64,000 nt of DNA. Origin: Chersky-840 sp963764205 (lineage in GTDB: Bacteria > Actinomycetota > Acidimicrobiia > Acidimicrobiales > UBA8190). The stretch covers positions 620,001 through 684,000 of the forward strand of contig CAVXRN010000002.1 in NCBI GenBank assembly GCA_963764205.1, written 5' to 3'. The notes below the pieces were generated by a model. That model was not told the origin of the DNA. It did not search any database and saw only the letters and a program-made list of their open reading frames with translations. A program made the translations under genes and the position numbers. Positions 36,505-50,566 of the stretch are shown here, in pieces; within the stretch, counting starts at the first letter, position 1, and each line of letters opens with the position of its first letter.

Positions 36505-38058
36505 ATGCGAGGCGAGGTGGCGCAGACGGCGACGGCGTGGCGAGACGATCGCCCTGTGGTGGTGATCGGGGCCGGGCCGGCGGGGCTCACAGCCGCCTAT
36601 CAACTCTCGAAGACGAGCCGCGACGCCCTGGTCCTCGAGGCCGACGACACGGTGGGTGGCATCAGTCGGACCGTGGCGCGCGACGGGTGGCGCTTCGACA
36701 TCGGCGGCCACCGCTTCTTCACCAAGGTGCAACCCGTCGAGGACCTGTGGCACGAGATCCTCACCCCGGGGGACTTCCTCCTGCGGCCCCGGATGAGCAG
36801 GATCTACTACGAGGGCAAGTTCTACGACTATCCCATCAACGTGCTCAACGCCCTGCGCAACCTCGGCGTCGTCGAGGCGGCGCGCTGCGGGCTGTCGTAC
36901 GTCAAGGCCCGGCTGTTCCCTCCCAAGGACCAGAGCTCGCTCGAGGGGTACGTCGTCGCCAACTACGGCTGGCGGCTCTACCGGCACTTCTTCCGGACCT
37001 ACAGCGAGAAGGTGTGGGGTGTCCCACCGAGCGACGTCTCGGCCGACTGGGGTGCGCAGCGCATCAAGGGCATGTCGCTGTTCAAGGCCGTGTGGGAGCC
37101 GTTGCGGGCCCGCTGGGCCGGGGTGCGCCGCAACCACGCCGAGCAGGTCACGAGCCTGATCGAGGAGTTCCAGTACCCCAAGCTCGGTCCCGGGATGATG
37201 TGGGAGACGTGCCGCGACCTGGTCGAGAAGGCGGGCGTCGAGGTCCTGTTGGAGAGCCCGGTGGTCGGCGTCGAACGGGGCCCGGGGGGCGCCACGGCCG
37301 TGCTGTTCGAGCGCGACGGTCGTCGGTACCGGGTCGAGACCGACCACGTGATCAGCTCGATGCCGTTCTCGGCCCTGGTGCGGGCCATGGACCCGCCGGC
37401 GCCGCCCGACGTGCTGGCCGCCGCGGCGACCTTGCAGTACCGCGACTTCCTGACCGTGGCGCTGGTCGTCCCCGCCACCGCCGGGTTCCCCGACAACTGG
37501 ATCTACATCCACTCGCCCAAGGTCAAGGTGGGACGCATCCAGAATTTCGGCGCGTGGTCGCCCTTCATGGTGCGGGAGGGCACGACGTGCCTGGGCATGG
37601 AGTACTTCGTGTTCGAGGGCGACGAGCTGTGGGACAAGGGCGACGACGAGCTCGTCACCATGGCCACCCGCGAGCTGGCCGCCATCGGGCTGATCGAGCC
37701 GACCCACGTGCAGCAGGGGTACGTGGTGCGCATGCCCAAGGCGTATCCGGTCTACGACGACACCTACCGCGACGCGGTCGACACCATGCGCCGATGGCTC
37801 GCCACCGAGGTGGCCAACGTGCACCCCGTGGGGCGCAACGGGATGCACAAGTACAACAACCAGGACCACTCGATGTACACCGCCATGTTGACGGTCGAGA
37901 ACATCGTGGCCGACGCCCGCCACGACATCTGGTCGGTGAACGTGGACGAGCAGTACCACGAGGAGAAGTCGCGCGACGGCGCGGGGACCGGGACCGGCCG
38001 TGACGCGCCGATCGTCCCCCGGCGAGGTGCCGCCGTCGCCGGGAGCGGCGCGCCGTAG
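36505..38058 (+). CDS. FAD-dependent oxidoreductase, UDP-galactopyranose mutase-like
   Basis: 517 residues. The N-terminal dinucleotide fold VVVIGAGPAGLTAAYQLS is followed by DIGGHRFFTK, and the C-terminus has MHKYNNQDHSMYTA. This pattern occurs in flavoproteins related to UDP-galactopyranose mutase that sit in actinobacterial and archaeal glycan loci. The exact reaction is not established. ATG 36505 follows a run of G; GTG 36517 is possible. The last 30 residues are low-complexity. The stop overlaps the next start. Confidence 0.8.
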   Translation: MRGEVAQTATAWRDDRPVVVIGAGPAGLTAAYQLSKTSRDALVLEADDTVGGISRTVARDGWRFDIGGHRFFTKVQPVEDLWHEILTPGDFLLRPRMSRIYYEGKFYDYPINVLNALRNLGVVEAARCGLSYVKARLFPPKDQSSLEGYVVANYGWRLYRHFFRTYSEKVWGVPPSDVSADWGAQRIKGMSLFKAVWEPLRARWAGVRRNHAEQVTSLIEEFQYPKLGPGMMWETCRDLVEKAGVEVLLESPVVGVERGPGGATAVLFERDGRRYRVETDHVISSMPFSALVRAMDPPAPPDVLAAAATLQYRDFLTVALVVPATAGFPDNWIYIHSPKVKVGRIQNFGAWSPFMVREGTTCLGMEYFVFEGDELWDKGDDELVTMATRELAAIGLIEPTHVQQGYVVRMPKAYPVYDDTYRDAVDTMRRWLATEVANVHPVGRNGMHKYNNQDHSMYTAMLTVENIVADARHDIWSVNVDEQYHEEKSRDGAGTGTGRDAPIVPRRGAAVAGSGAP

Positions 38059-39479
38059 TGGACGCCCTCGCCGAGGACGGTCCGGCCCGGGGCGAGGGAG
38101 GCCCCCCGCCGTCGGAGCCCGTCGTGAAAGAGACGTCGGAGATCCGTCACGCCATCCCGTTGGCCATCGCCGCCGCGCTCGTCGGGGTGGTCAGCCTCCT
38201 CACCACGGTGGTCGTGGCGCACGTGCTCACCTCCGAGCAGTACGGCACCCTCATCGCCCTCCTCGCCCTCTTCCTCGTGGTGTCGATGCCGGGGACGGCG
38301 TTGCTGGTGGGCGTGGTGCGCCGTGTGAGCGCCTGGCAGACCAGCGGGCTCGGGGACCGCGTCCGGCCCTGGGTGAAACGCATCCACCGCATCGGCGAGG
38401 CCTCGATCGTGCTCGTCGCCGTCGTCATGTTCCTCATCCGGGAGCCGGTGTCGCACGCCCTGGGGTTGCCGTCGCCCTCGGGGGTGGCGGAGATCCTGAC
38501 GGCGGGTGGGGTCTTCATCCTGGTGTCCATCGACCGCGGCCTGTTGCAGGTGGGCCGCGACTACCGCGACCTCTCGGTCAACCTCGTCATCGAGGCCGTC
38601 ACGCGCTGCGTGCTCACGGTCGGCATGGCGGCTGCGTTCCGGGTCGAGGGAGCCGCCCTCGGGCTCCTCTTCGCCGAGCTGATCACCGCCGGCCACGCCC
38701 GGTTCACCTCCACCAGGGCCGTGATCCGGGGGAACGCACTGGCCCAGCTCGTCGACGCGCCCACCGAACCGGAGGTCGCGATCGAGGAAACGGGTGGCGC
38801 TGTCGCCATGACCGTGCACGGCGGCAAGGTGCTGCTCGCCGACGTGCTGGCCGCCCTGGGCAGCCTCCTGCTCCTGGCCATCCTGCAGAACACCGACGTC
38901 ATCGTGCTCGGCAGCCTGATGCACAGGAACTCGGGTGACTACGCGGCGATCTCGGTCCCGGCCAAGGCCCTCGTGTTCGTCGCCCTCGTGCTCGTGAACT
39001 ATCTCCTCCCCGAGGCCGCCATCCGCCACCAGCGCGGCTCGCACGCGCTGCGCCAACTGGCGCACACCTTGGGTGTGCTCGCCATCCCGTGCGCGGTGTT
39101 GCTGGCCCTGGCCACCTTCGCCCCGTACCGCGTGCTGAAGCTCGTCTTCGGCCCCAAGCTGACCGCCGGCGCGCCCTCCTTCTCGACCCTCGTGCTCGCC
39201 ATGGTCTTCATGTCGGTCACCGTCGCGCTGTCGATCTACCTCCTGGGGATCGGGTGGCGATGGGTGCTCGTGGTGCTGGCGGTCGGTGCGGGCGCCCTGG
39301 CCGCCGCCACGTACGCGGCGGGGGGTCACATCGCCGCCACCGCCCGCGCCGATCTCGCCGTGCAGGTGGGGCTGTGTGTGGTCACGACCGTGTGCTTCGT
39401 CGTCGTGCACCGAAGGAGCGCCCGGCGCCGGGCCGGGGTCGACGGTGCGTCGACGGAGGCCTCGGAGTCTGTAGCGTGA
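38058..39479 (+). CDS. Polysaccharide flippase-like membrane protein (MATE/MVF fold)
   Basis: 473 residues with about 12 hydrophobic segments, beginning IPLAIAAALVGVVSLLTTVVVAHVLTSEQYGTL, the typical first helices of Wzx-type exporters. A charged 27-residue start and a basic C-terminal tail flank the membrane part. GTG 38058 overlaps the stop of the flavoprotein. It probably moves a lipid-linked glycan made by neighbouring enzymes. Confidence 0.8.
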   Translation: MDALAEDGPARGEGGPPPSEPVVKETSEIRHAIPLAIAAALVGVVSLLTTVVVAHVLTSEQYGTLIALLALFLVVSMPGTALLVGVVRRVSAWQTSGLGDRVRPWVKRIHRIGEASIVLVAVVMFLIREPVSHALGLPSPSGVAEILTAGGVFILVSIDRGLLQVGRDYRDLSVNLVIEAVTRCVLTVGMAAAFRVEGAALGLLFAELITAGHARFTSTRAVIRGNALAQLVDAPTEPEVAIEETGGAVAMTVHGGKVLLADVLAALGSLLLLAILQNTDVIVLGSLMHRNSGDYAAISVPAKALVFVALVLVNYLLPEAAIRHQRGSHALRQLAHTLGVLAIPCAVLLALATFAPYRVLKLVFGPKLTAGAPSFSTLVLAMVFMSVTVALSIYLLGIGWRWVLVVLAVGAGALAAATYAAGGHIAATARADLAVQVGLCVVTTVCFVVVHRRSARRRAGVDGASTEASESVA

Positions 39480-39569
39480 CGACGCTGCCCGTCCCACGCG
39501 GGCGGCGTGGCCGGCGCGGCCTGGCCTCAGCCGCCGGTACGGTGCGGAGGAACAGGGGAGAAACGAGTC

Positions 39570-40893
39570 GTGAGCGAGGCGTACGAACGCCGGGCAGCCG
39601 CCCTGACCACCGCAGACCGCACCTCGCACCCGCAGCGTCGAGACCTCGCCCTGGTGGCCAAGGCCAGCGACTCGACCCTCGACGACGTCGTGGCCCGTGC
39701 CCTGCACGTCGGGCTGCACCGCATCCAGATGCTGGCCTGGAGGGACCTCGACGACCCTGAGGCGGGCGGTTCCGAGCGCCACGCCCACCAGGTCGCCTCG
39801 CTGTGGGCCGGAGCCGGACTCGACGTCACGTTGCGCACCTCGGCGGCACGGGGTCAACCTTCGCAGGTCGAGCGCGACGGCTACCACGTTCTGCGCAAGG
39901 GTCGGCGCTACTCCGTGTTCCCCCGCAGTGCTGCGAGCGGTCTCGTCGGAACGGGGGGCAGGCCTGACGGGCTGGTCGAGATCTGGAACGGCATGCCGTT
40001 CTTCTCGCCGGTGTGGGCCCGGTGTCCCCGAGTCGTGTTCCTGCATCACGTGCACGCCGAAATGTGGCAGATGGTCCTACGCCCCTGGCGCGCCCGCGCC
40101 GGCGAGTTGCTCGAGCGCCGCGTGGCGCCCGTGTTCTACCGGGGCACGCGGCTCGTGACCTTGTCGGAGTCCTCTCGCCGCGAGATCGTGGCCATGCTCG
40201 CGCTCCGGCCGTCGCGCGTGAGTGTGGTCAGGCCCGGGGTCGACCACCGGCTGTCGTCGGGCGGGGTCCGGTCGCCGCAACCGCTGGTGGTGGCGGTCGG
40301 GCGCCTGGTCCCGGTCAAACGCTTCGACCTGCTCATGGACGTCCTGGCCGAGGTGCGCCGGTCGGTTCCCAACCTGCGGGCGGTGATCGTCGGCGAGGGC
40401 TACGAACGAGCTCGCCTCGAAGCGCACCGACGTGCCCTCGGGGCGCAGGAGTGGATCGAGCTTCCCGGGCACCTCGACGAAGCGGCCCTGCTCGAGCTGT
40501 ACCGACGGGCCTGGGTGCTGGCCAGCACGTCGCAACGCGAGGGGTGGGGGATGACGGTGAGCGAGGCGGCCGCCTGCGCCACTCCGGCGGTCGTGTCACG
40601 GATCGCCGGCCACGTCGACGCGGTGGAAGACGGCGTGAGCGGGATCGTGGTGCCTCTTCCCGCCGCCGTCCCCGGGGGCCCGGCCGACCGTGGCACCGCA
40701 GGCACCGCGGCACCGCGGCACCGCGATGTTCGCCGACGCGTTGCGCATCGTGCTCGCCGACCACGCGCTGCGGGCGCGTCTGGGGGAGGCGGCGCACCGG
40801 CGGGCCGGCGAGCTCACGTGGGAGGCCACCGCGGCAGGGACCCTCGACGCCCTCGTCGACGAGGCCGTCGCCGGGAAGGGCCTGCGCAGGTGA
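39570..40893 (+). CDS. GT4-family glycosyltransferase, frame broken at an 8-bp repeat
   Basis: Nucleotide-sugar glycosyltransferase of the GT-B type. The acceptor domain contains DPEAGGSERHAHQVA and FLHHVHAEMWQ; the donor domain has VAVGRLVPVKRFDLLMDVL and EGWGMTVSEAAACATPAVVS. GTG 39570 follows GGGGAG. After DGVSGIVVPL the frame runs into tandem GGCACCGC repeats (40692-40724) and is lost; the other frame continues as MFADALRIVLADHALRARLGEAAHRR. Removing base 40700, or collapsing the repeat to one copy (giving DRGTAMFADAL), restores about 433-440 residues. Confidence 0.82.
40692..40724 (+). repeat. Four copies of the 8-bp unit GGCACCGC
   Basis: Copies at 40692-40699, 40701-40708, 40709-40716 and 40717-40724; one A separates the first two. 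The unit is not a multiple of three, so copy changes alter the reading frame of the glycosyltransferase gene. Confidence 0.9.
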
Positions 40894-40897
40894 CGCG

Positions 40898-41533
40898 GTG
40901 CTCGCCGTCGGGCTGACCGGAGGGATCGGGTCGGGGAAGACGACCGTGGGAGAGCTCCTCGTGCACCGGGGGGCGGTGCTCATCGACGCCGACCGCGTCG
41001 CCCGCGAGGTGGTGGTGCCGGGGGGCCCGGCGTACCAGCCGCTGGTGGACAGGTTCGGCCCCGGGATCCTGGCGCCGGACCACACCATCGACCGCGCCGC
41101 GCTGGCGGCGGTGGCCTTCGCCGACGCCGAATCGCTCGCCGCCCTCAACGCCATCACCCACCCCGCCATCGGCACCGTGATGGCGCAGCGCCGTGCGGCC
41201 GAGGAAGGGGGTGACCACGTCGTGGTGCTCGACGTCCCCCTGCTCCAGCCGGCGCATCGCGACATCCTGTCGTTGCAGGTCGTCGTGGTGGTCGACTGCC
41301 CGCTCGAGATCGCCGTGGAGCGGCTGGTGGGCCAGCGGGGCTTCACCCGCGCCGACGCCGAGGCCCGGATCGCGGCGCAGGTCACCCGGGAGGAGCGGCG
41401 CCGGGGGGCCGACTTCGTCATCGACAACTCGACGGACCGGGCCCACCTCGAGACCGAGGTGGGCCGCGTGTGGGCGGCGCTGGCAGCGTGGCCGCAGCCC
41501 GAGCCCGGAACGCCGGGTCCCGGCCGGGGCTGA
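40898..41533 (+). CDS. coaE: Dephospho-CoA kinase (CoaE)
   Basis: Last step of CoA synthesis. 211 residues, P-loop GLTGGIGSGKTT near residue 5, DADRVAREVV, THPAI and VVVVDCPLEIAVERLV. GTG 40898 is 4 bp after the glycosyltransferase stop. rpsA, coaE and uvrB are near neighbours in mycobacteria too; here the dpp and glycan genes separate rpsA from coaE. Confidence 0.93.
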   Translation: MLAVGLTGGIGSGKTTVGELLVHRGAVLIDADRVAREVVVPGGPAYQPLVDRFGPGILAPDHTIDRAALAAVAFADAESLAALNAITHPAIGTVMAQRRAAEEGGDHVVVLDVPLLQPAHRDILSLQVVVVVDCPLEIAVERLVGQRGFTRADAEARIAAQVTREERRRGADFVIDNSTDRAHLETEVGRVWAALAAWPQPEPGTPGPGRG

Positions 41534-41558
41534 CACACCCCCCCGATACCATCGGAAG

Positions 41559-43759
41559 GTGCCCCGTTTCGAGGTCGTGACGCCCTTACGCCCCGCGGGC
41601 GATCAGCCGCGCGCCATCGAGCTGCTGACCGAGGGCATCGAGCGGAAGGATCGGTACCAGACGCTGCTCGGCATCACCGGGAGCGGGAAGACCGCCACCA
41701 TGGCCTGGACCATCGAGCAGGCGCAGCGGCCCACCCTCATCATCGAGCCCAACAAGTCCCTCGCCGCGCAGTTGGCGGCGGAGCTCCACGAGCTGTTCCC
41801 CCACAACCGCGTCGAGTACTTCGTGTCGTACTACGACTACTACCAGCCCGAGGCGTACCTGCCGACCTCGGACACCTACATCGAGAAGGACTCGTCCATC
41901 AACGACGAGATCGACCGGTTGCGCCATGCCACCACGTCCAGCCTGCTGTTGCGACGCGACGTCATCGTGGTGGCCTCGGTGTCGTGCATCTACGGCCTGG
42001 GCTCGCCCGAGGAGTACCGCGCCCGCATCATGGCGCTGCGTCCCGGCGACACCGTCAACCAGCGCGACCTGCTGCGCAAGCTGGTGGACCTGCACTACGA
42101 CCGCAACGACGCCGTGCTCACCCGTGGGCACTTCCGGGTCCGGGGCGACACCGTCGAGCTCCACCCCGTCTACGAGCAGCAGGCGGTGCGCATCGAGCTC
42201 TTCGGCGACCAGGTCGAGCGGATCCGGCGCTTCGACGCCCTGACGGGCGACACCGGGGACGAGATCGACGAGCTCGTGGTGTTCTCCGCCACCCACTACG
42301 GGGCCGGTGACGAGACGATGCGACGGGCCATCGCGTCGATCCAGGCCGAGTTGGGCCAGCGGCTCACCGAGCTGCAGGGGGCGGGCAAGCTGCTCGAGGC
42401 CCAGCGGCTGCGCCTGCGCACCGAACACGACCTCGAGATGCTGGCCGAGGTGGGCGTGTGCAACGGGATCGAGAACTACAGCCGGCACCTCGACGGACGC
42501 AGCGCGGGCGAGCCGTCGCACACCCTCCTCGACTTCTTCCCGGCCGACTTCCTCACCGTCATCGACGAGAGCCACGTGGCGGTGCCCCAGATCCACGGCC
42601 AGTACGAGGGCGACCGTTCGCGCAAGGAGACCTTGGTGGAACACGGGTTCCGGCTCCCGTCGGCTCTCGACAACCGCCCTCTCACCTTCGACGAGTTCAC
42701 CGAGCGGGTGGGCCAGGTGGTGTTCCTGTCGGCGACACCGGGGAGCTACGAGCTGGAGGTCTCCAGCCAGGTGGTGGACCAGGTCATCCGGCCCACCGGC
42801 CTCGTCGACCCCGAGGTCGTGATCCAGCCCACCACGGGGCAGATCGACGACCTCATGGAGCGCATCCACAAGGCTTCGGAGGCCGGTGGGCGGTCCCTGG
42901 TGACGACCCTGACCAAGAAGATGGCCGAGGACCTGACCGACTACCTGGTGGAGCTGGGGGTGCGGGTGCGCTACCTGCACTCCGACATCGACACCATCAC
43001 CCGCATCGAGCTCCTGCGCGACCTGCGGCTGGGCGAGTACGACGTGCTCGTGGGCATCAACCTGCTGCGCGAGGGCCTCGACCTCCCCGAGGTCCAGCTC
43101 GTGGCCATTCTCGACGCCGACAAGACCGGGTTCCTCCGCTCCGCCTCGTCGTTGATCCAGACGATGGGGCGCGCCGCGCGCAACGTGGACGGCCTCGTGG
43201 TCCTCTACGCCGACACCATCACCGACGCCATGCGCGCCGCCATCGCCGAGACCCAGCGCCGGCGTGCCCTGCAACAGGCCTACAACACCGAGCACGGCAT
43301 CGACCCCACCACCATCCGCAAGGCCGTGACCGACATCCTCGCCAGCATCCGACCCGCCGGCGGCGACACCTCGGGGTCGCGGCCGGGACGGGGGAGCCGC
43401 GGTGGGAGGGTCCGGCCCGGAGCCCCGGTCGCGCGCCGGCGCGCGTGCCCCGACACGACGGGGTCGGCGGGCGCCGCCTGGCCGGGGCGGGCGCGACGGC
43501 CGACGACACCACGGCGGTCGACGAGATGGCCGAGCTCAGCGCTCTTCCCGTCGACGAGCTGCAACGTCTGGTGGTGCGGCTCGAACAGGAGATGCGGCTC
43601 GCCGCCTCGGAGCTGCGCTACGAGGAAGCGGCGTTGTTGCGCGACGACATCGCCGAGCTGCGTCTCGCCCTGGCCGAAGCCGGTGACGGGCCCCGCACGC
43701 CGGGTGGGCCGGGGGCGACGGACGGGTCGGGTCTCGCGCTTCCCGTGCCGACGGCGTGA
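41559..43759 (+). CDS. uvrB: Excinuclease ABC subunit B (UvrB), frame broken in C-terminal linker
   Basis: Damage-verifying helicase-like subunit. Walker A GITGSGKTATMAW, the beta-hairpin YYDYYQPEAY, VIDESH, VFLSATPGSYE, LLREGLDLPEVQL and TMGRAARN are all in one frame. The C-terminal UVR domain (LVVRLEQEMRLAASELRYEEAALLRDDI, partly listed) is in another frame ending at 43759. The break lies somewhere in 43375-43520, a GC-rich linker, and cannot be placed exactly. GTG 41559 starts the conserved MPRFEVVTPLRPAGDQP. Confidence 0.9.
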
Positions 43760-43830
43760 CCCGTCGCGCCGCGGCGACCCCGACACCGGCCCGGACGCCG
43801 GCCCCTCGTCGCGCCGGTAGCCTCGCTCCG

Positions 43831-46790
<2,960 letters not shown>

Positions 46791-46791
<1 letters not shown>

Positions 46792-47186
46792 TGGCCGTCG
46801 TCCGGCGCGATCACGTCGCCCGCTGGCTCGAGGGTTACGAGGAGGCTTGGCGCACCCCGGGCACGGAGCGGTTGGCGGAGCTGTTCACCCCCGACGTGCG
46901 CTACTCGTCGTCGCCGTGGGCGGAGCCTGTCGTAGGCCTCGACGACCTGGCGCAGTTCTGGGAGGCCGAGCGCGACGGCCCCGACGAGGCCTTCGCCATG
47001 TCGAGCGAGGTGATCGCCATCGAGGCCGAGACGGCCGTGGTGCGGGTGTGGGTCGAGTACGACAACGACCCCGACACCCCGTGGCGCGATCTCTGGGTCC
47101 TGCGCTTCGCCCCGGGGGGACGGTGTGCCTCGTTCGAGGAGTGGCCCTTCGCACCCGACGAGGACGAGGTGCCCCGGGTCAGGTGA
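46791..47186 (+). CDS. NTF2/SnoaL-like small protein
   Basis: 131 residues with an NTF2-like alpha+beta pattern: WLEGYEEAWRTPGTERLAEL, FTPDVRYSSSPWAEPVVG, then strands EVIAIEAETAVVRVWVEY and LWVLRFAPGGRC, ending EEWPFAPDED. Function unknown. Its ATG overlaps the uvrA stop by one base (TGATG), so it is probably translated with UvrA. The 3' end overlaps convergent nadA by 8 bp. Confidence 0.75.
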
Positions 47187-48295
47187 TCTCGAGCATCCGC
47201 TGCAGGGCCCGGCGCGCCCACAGTGCGGTGTCGGGCTCGACGGTGATGCGGTTCACGACCTCGCCCGCCACGAGGCGCTCGAGCACCCAGCACAGGTGGG
47301 CGGCGTCGATCCGGAACATGGTCGAGCACGGGCACACCAGCGGGTCGAGCGACACGACCGTCTTGTCGGGGTGCTCGTCGTCGAGCCGCTTGACGAGGTG
47401 GATCTCGGTGCCGACCCCGATGACCGAGCCCGCCGGGGCGTCGTCCACGGCCCGGATGATGAAGTCGGTCGAGCCCACCTCGTCCGCCATCTCCACGACC
47501 TCGTGGGCACACTCGGGGTGGATGAACACGAGGCCGGTGGGGTGCTCGGCCCGGAAGGCGTCGACGTGCTCGGGCCGGAAGCGTTGGTGGACCGAGCAGT
47601 GGCCCTTCCACAACAGCAACGTGGCGTCTTTGACGTCGGCGTCGTCGAGGCCGCCCATGTCGAGGCGCGGGTTCCACACCCGCATGTCCGAGGCGCCCCA
47701 ACCCAACTCGTAGCCCGTGTTGCGGCCCAGGTGCTGATCCGGGAAGAAGAGCACCTTGTCCCCCTGGGCGGTGCCGGTGCCGTCGGGGTCCAGGGCCCAG
47801 CGCAGCACGGCCCGGGCGTTCGACGACGTGCACACGGCTCCGTTGTGGCGGCCGACGAAGGCCTTGAGCGCGGCCGACGAGTTCATGTAGGTCACCGGGA
47901 CGATGCGCTCCACGTCGGTCACCGTCGCCAGGGACTCCCACGCCTCTTCCACCGCGTCGATGTCGGCCATGTCGGCCATGGAGCAGCCGGCGTTGAGGTC
48001 GGGGAGGATCACCTGTTGGCCCTCGGCGGTGAGGATGTCGGCGGACTCGGCCATGAAGTGCACGCCGCAGAACACGATGTACTCGCGCGTCGCGCCGGTC
48101 CGCGGCGGTGCGCGACAGGCCGAAGGAGTCGCCCCGGGCGTCGGCCCAGCACATCACCTCGTCGCGTTGGTAGTGGTGGCCCAGGATCAGGAGCCGGGGA
48201 CCGAGCTCGGCCTTGGCCCGCCCGATCCACGTGGACAGCTCGTCTGGTGTCGCGTGGCTGTAGCGCTCGGGGAGCGCCCGCTGCAACCGGAACAT
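47179..48295 (-). CDS. nadA: Quinolinate synthase (NadA), frame broken near 48096
   Basis: Iron-sulfur enzyme making quinolinate for NAD. The N-terminus has ILGHHYQRDEV; the three cluster cysteines are in VFCGVHFMAESA, VCTSSNA and VCPCSTM. ATG 48295 follows AAGGGGGTT. After GLSRTAAD an extra base at about 48095-48100 shifts the frame; removing it gives GATREYIVFCG and about 371 residues. nadB and nadC are not in the window. The 211 bp to uvrC form a divergent promoter region. Confidence 0.9.
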
Positions 48296-48506
48296 GGTCA
48301 ACCCCCTTCGGGGAGCACTCCGATCACGGCCGGCGGGGACAGCCTGGTCGCCCATCCGCGGGGTTGTCGGCCTCGGAGCGGTATGTACGCCGGGGTACCA
48401 GGCCGGCGCTTACCCCTCATCCTACGTCGTCGGCGCCGCGGGCGCACCGGACGGCACCGGGCGACACGGTGCACGGGTCGTCGCGCCCGTACGGCACAGT
48501 GGGGGA

Positions 48507-50566
48507 GTGACGCACGCGGCCCTCCCCGGGGACCATCCCCGACGCCCCCGGCTCGTACCAATTCGTCGACGCCGCCGGACGGGTCCTGTACGTGGGCAAG
48601 GCCAAGTCGCTGCGCAGCCGGATCGCCAATTACTTCGCCGACCCGGCCACGCTGCAGGCCCGGACCGCCCAGATGGTGGCCTCGGCCGACCACGTGGAGT
48701 GGATCCAGGTCGCCAACGAGGTCGAGGCCATCCTCCTCGAGTACGCGCTGATCAAGCGCCACCGGCCCCGCTTCAACATCCGGCTGGTCGACGACAAGTC
48801 CTACCCGTCCATGGCGGTGACCGTGGCCGACGAGTGGCCTCGTGCGGCAGTGGTCAGAGGGCGGCGCCGGCCCGAGGTGCGCTACTTCGGCCCCTATGCC
48901 CACGTGGGCGCCATCCGCGACACCCTGGACCTCCTGCTGCGCACGTTCCAGGTGCGCACGTGCTCGGACCGCAAGCTCGACCGGCACACCAAGCTGGGCA
49001 AGCCCTGCCTGCTCTTCCACATCGAACGGTGCTCGGGACCGTGCATCGGGGCCGTGGACCACGAGCGCTACGACGCCATGGTCGACGACCTCATGGCGTT
49101 CCTGGCCGGCGACACCGACGACGTCGAGCGCCGCCTCCAGGGCGAGATGGAGCGGGCGGCCGAGGAGCTCGACTTCGAGCGCGCCGCCCGGTTGCGCGAC
49201 CGGCTCGGCACGTTGCGGATGGCGTGCGAGCGCCAGCAGGTCGTGACCGGCCAGCCCGAGGACCTCGACGTCGTGGGCATCGACGAGGACGCCCTCGAGG
49301 CGGCGGTGTGCGTGTTCCACGTGCGGCGGGGGCGGATCGTGGGGCGACGCGCCTTCGTGGTGGACAAGGTCGAGGACCTCACGCGGCCCCAGCTCGTGGG
49401 GCGCGTGCTCGAGGAGCTCTACGGTGACGCGTCGCCCGTGGCCCCCTCCCCGCGACGCGTGGCGCGCGTGCGGGGTGGCGACAGCTCGGGCTGGACGTCG
49501 GGCGCCGGCGACCCGACGTCGTGGGGGACCGACGGCTCGGCCGCACCCGGGGTCCCGCGCCAGGTGCTCGTGCCCGACCTGCCCGAGACGCCCGACGTGT
49601 ACGAGCAGTTCCTGGCCGACCGGCGCGGGGCGCCGGTGGCGCTGCGGGTCCCCCAGCGCGGCGGCAAGCGCGCCCTGCTGCACACCGTGACCACGAACGC
49701 GGGCGAGGAGCTGGCCCGGCACCGCCTGCGTCGGGCGTCGGACCACGACAGCCGGGCCCGCGCCCTCGAGTCGCTGCGCGAGGTCCTGGGGCTGTCCCAG
49801 GCCCCGTTGCGGATCGAGTGCTACGACATGAGCCACCTCCAGGGCACCGACTACGTGGGGTCGATGGTGGTGCTCGAGGACGGCCTGCCGCGCAAGTCCG
49901 AGTACCGCCGCTTCAAGATCCGCGACGTCCCGGGCAACGACGACTACGCCGCGATGGAGGAGGTCCTGACCCGCCGCCTGACCGCCCTCCTCGAGGCGCG
50001 GGCCCAGACCCGGGGCGACGATGCCACCGCCGGCAGCGCCCGGGCCCGGCGCTTCGCCTACCCGCCCCAGCTGCTGCTCCTGGACGGGGGCAAGGGACAG
50101 CTGGGGGTGGGCGTGCGGGTGCTCGAGCGCCTCGGGCTGTCCGACGAGATCCCGGTGGCCGCCCTGGCCAAGAGCTTCGAGGAGGTGTTCGTGCCGGGGC
50201 GGTCCGACCCCGTGCCCATCCCCCGCGGGTCCGACGCGCTGTTCCTCTTGCAGCGCATCCGCGACGAGGCGCACCGCTTCGCCATCTCGTACCACCGCAA
50301 CCTGCGCGGCGCCCGCATGACCCGCAGCACCCTGGAGGGTGTCCCGGGCCTCGGCCCCGCCCGCCGGGCCCGCCTCGTGCGGCACTTCGGCAGCCTCCGG
50401 GCCCTGCGCGGCGCCTCGCTCGAGCGAGCTCCAGAGCCTGGCGTGGCTGCCCGACGCGGTGGCGGTGGCGGTGCACGCCCACCTGCACGCCCCCCCCGGC
50501 CGGGCCGGAAAACCCCGTCCGGTCACGCCGTTGGCCCCGGTGCTGGGCCAGGATGGGAGTGCGTGA
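48507..50566 (+). CDS. uvrC: Excinuclease ABC subunit C (UvrC), frame broken at both ends
   Basis: Makes both incisions in nucleotide excision repair. The GIY-YIG domain (GSYQFVDAAGRVLYVGKAKSL), the cysteine motif CSGPC, a UVR-like motif (RAAEELDFERAARLRDRL), the RNase H-like nuclease (IECYDMSHLQG, LLLDGGKGQL) and a helix-hairpin-helix tail (VPGLGPARRARLVRHFGSL) are present. An extra G at 48528-48531 breaks the start and an extra C at 50425 the end; removing them gives about 685 residues ending LAPVLGQDGSA. GTG 48507 is the best start but its ribosome site is poorly spaced. Confidence 0.9.
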
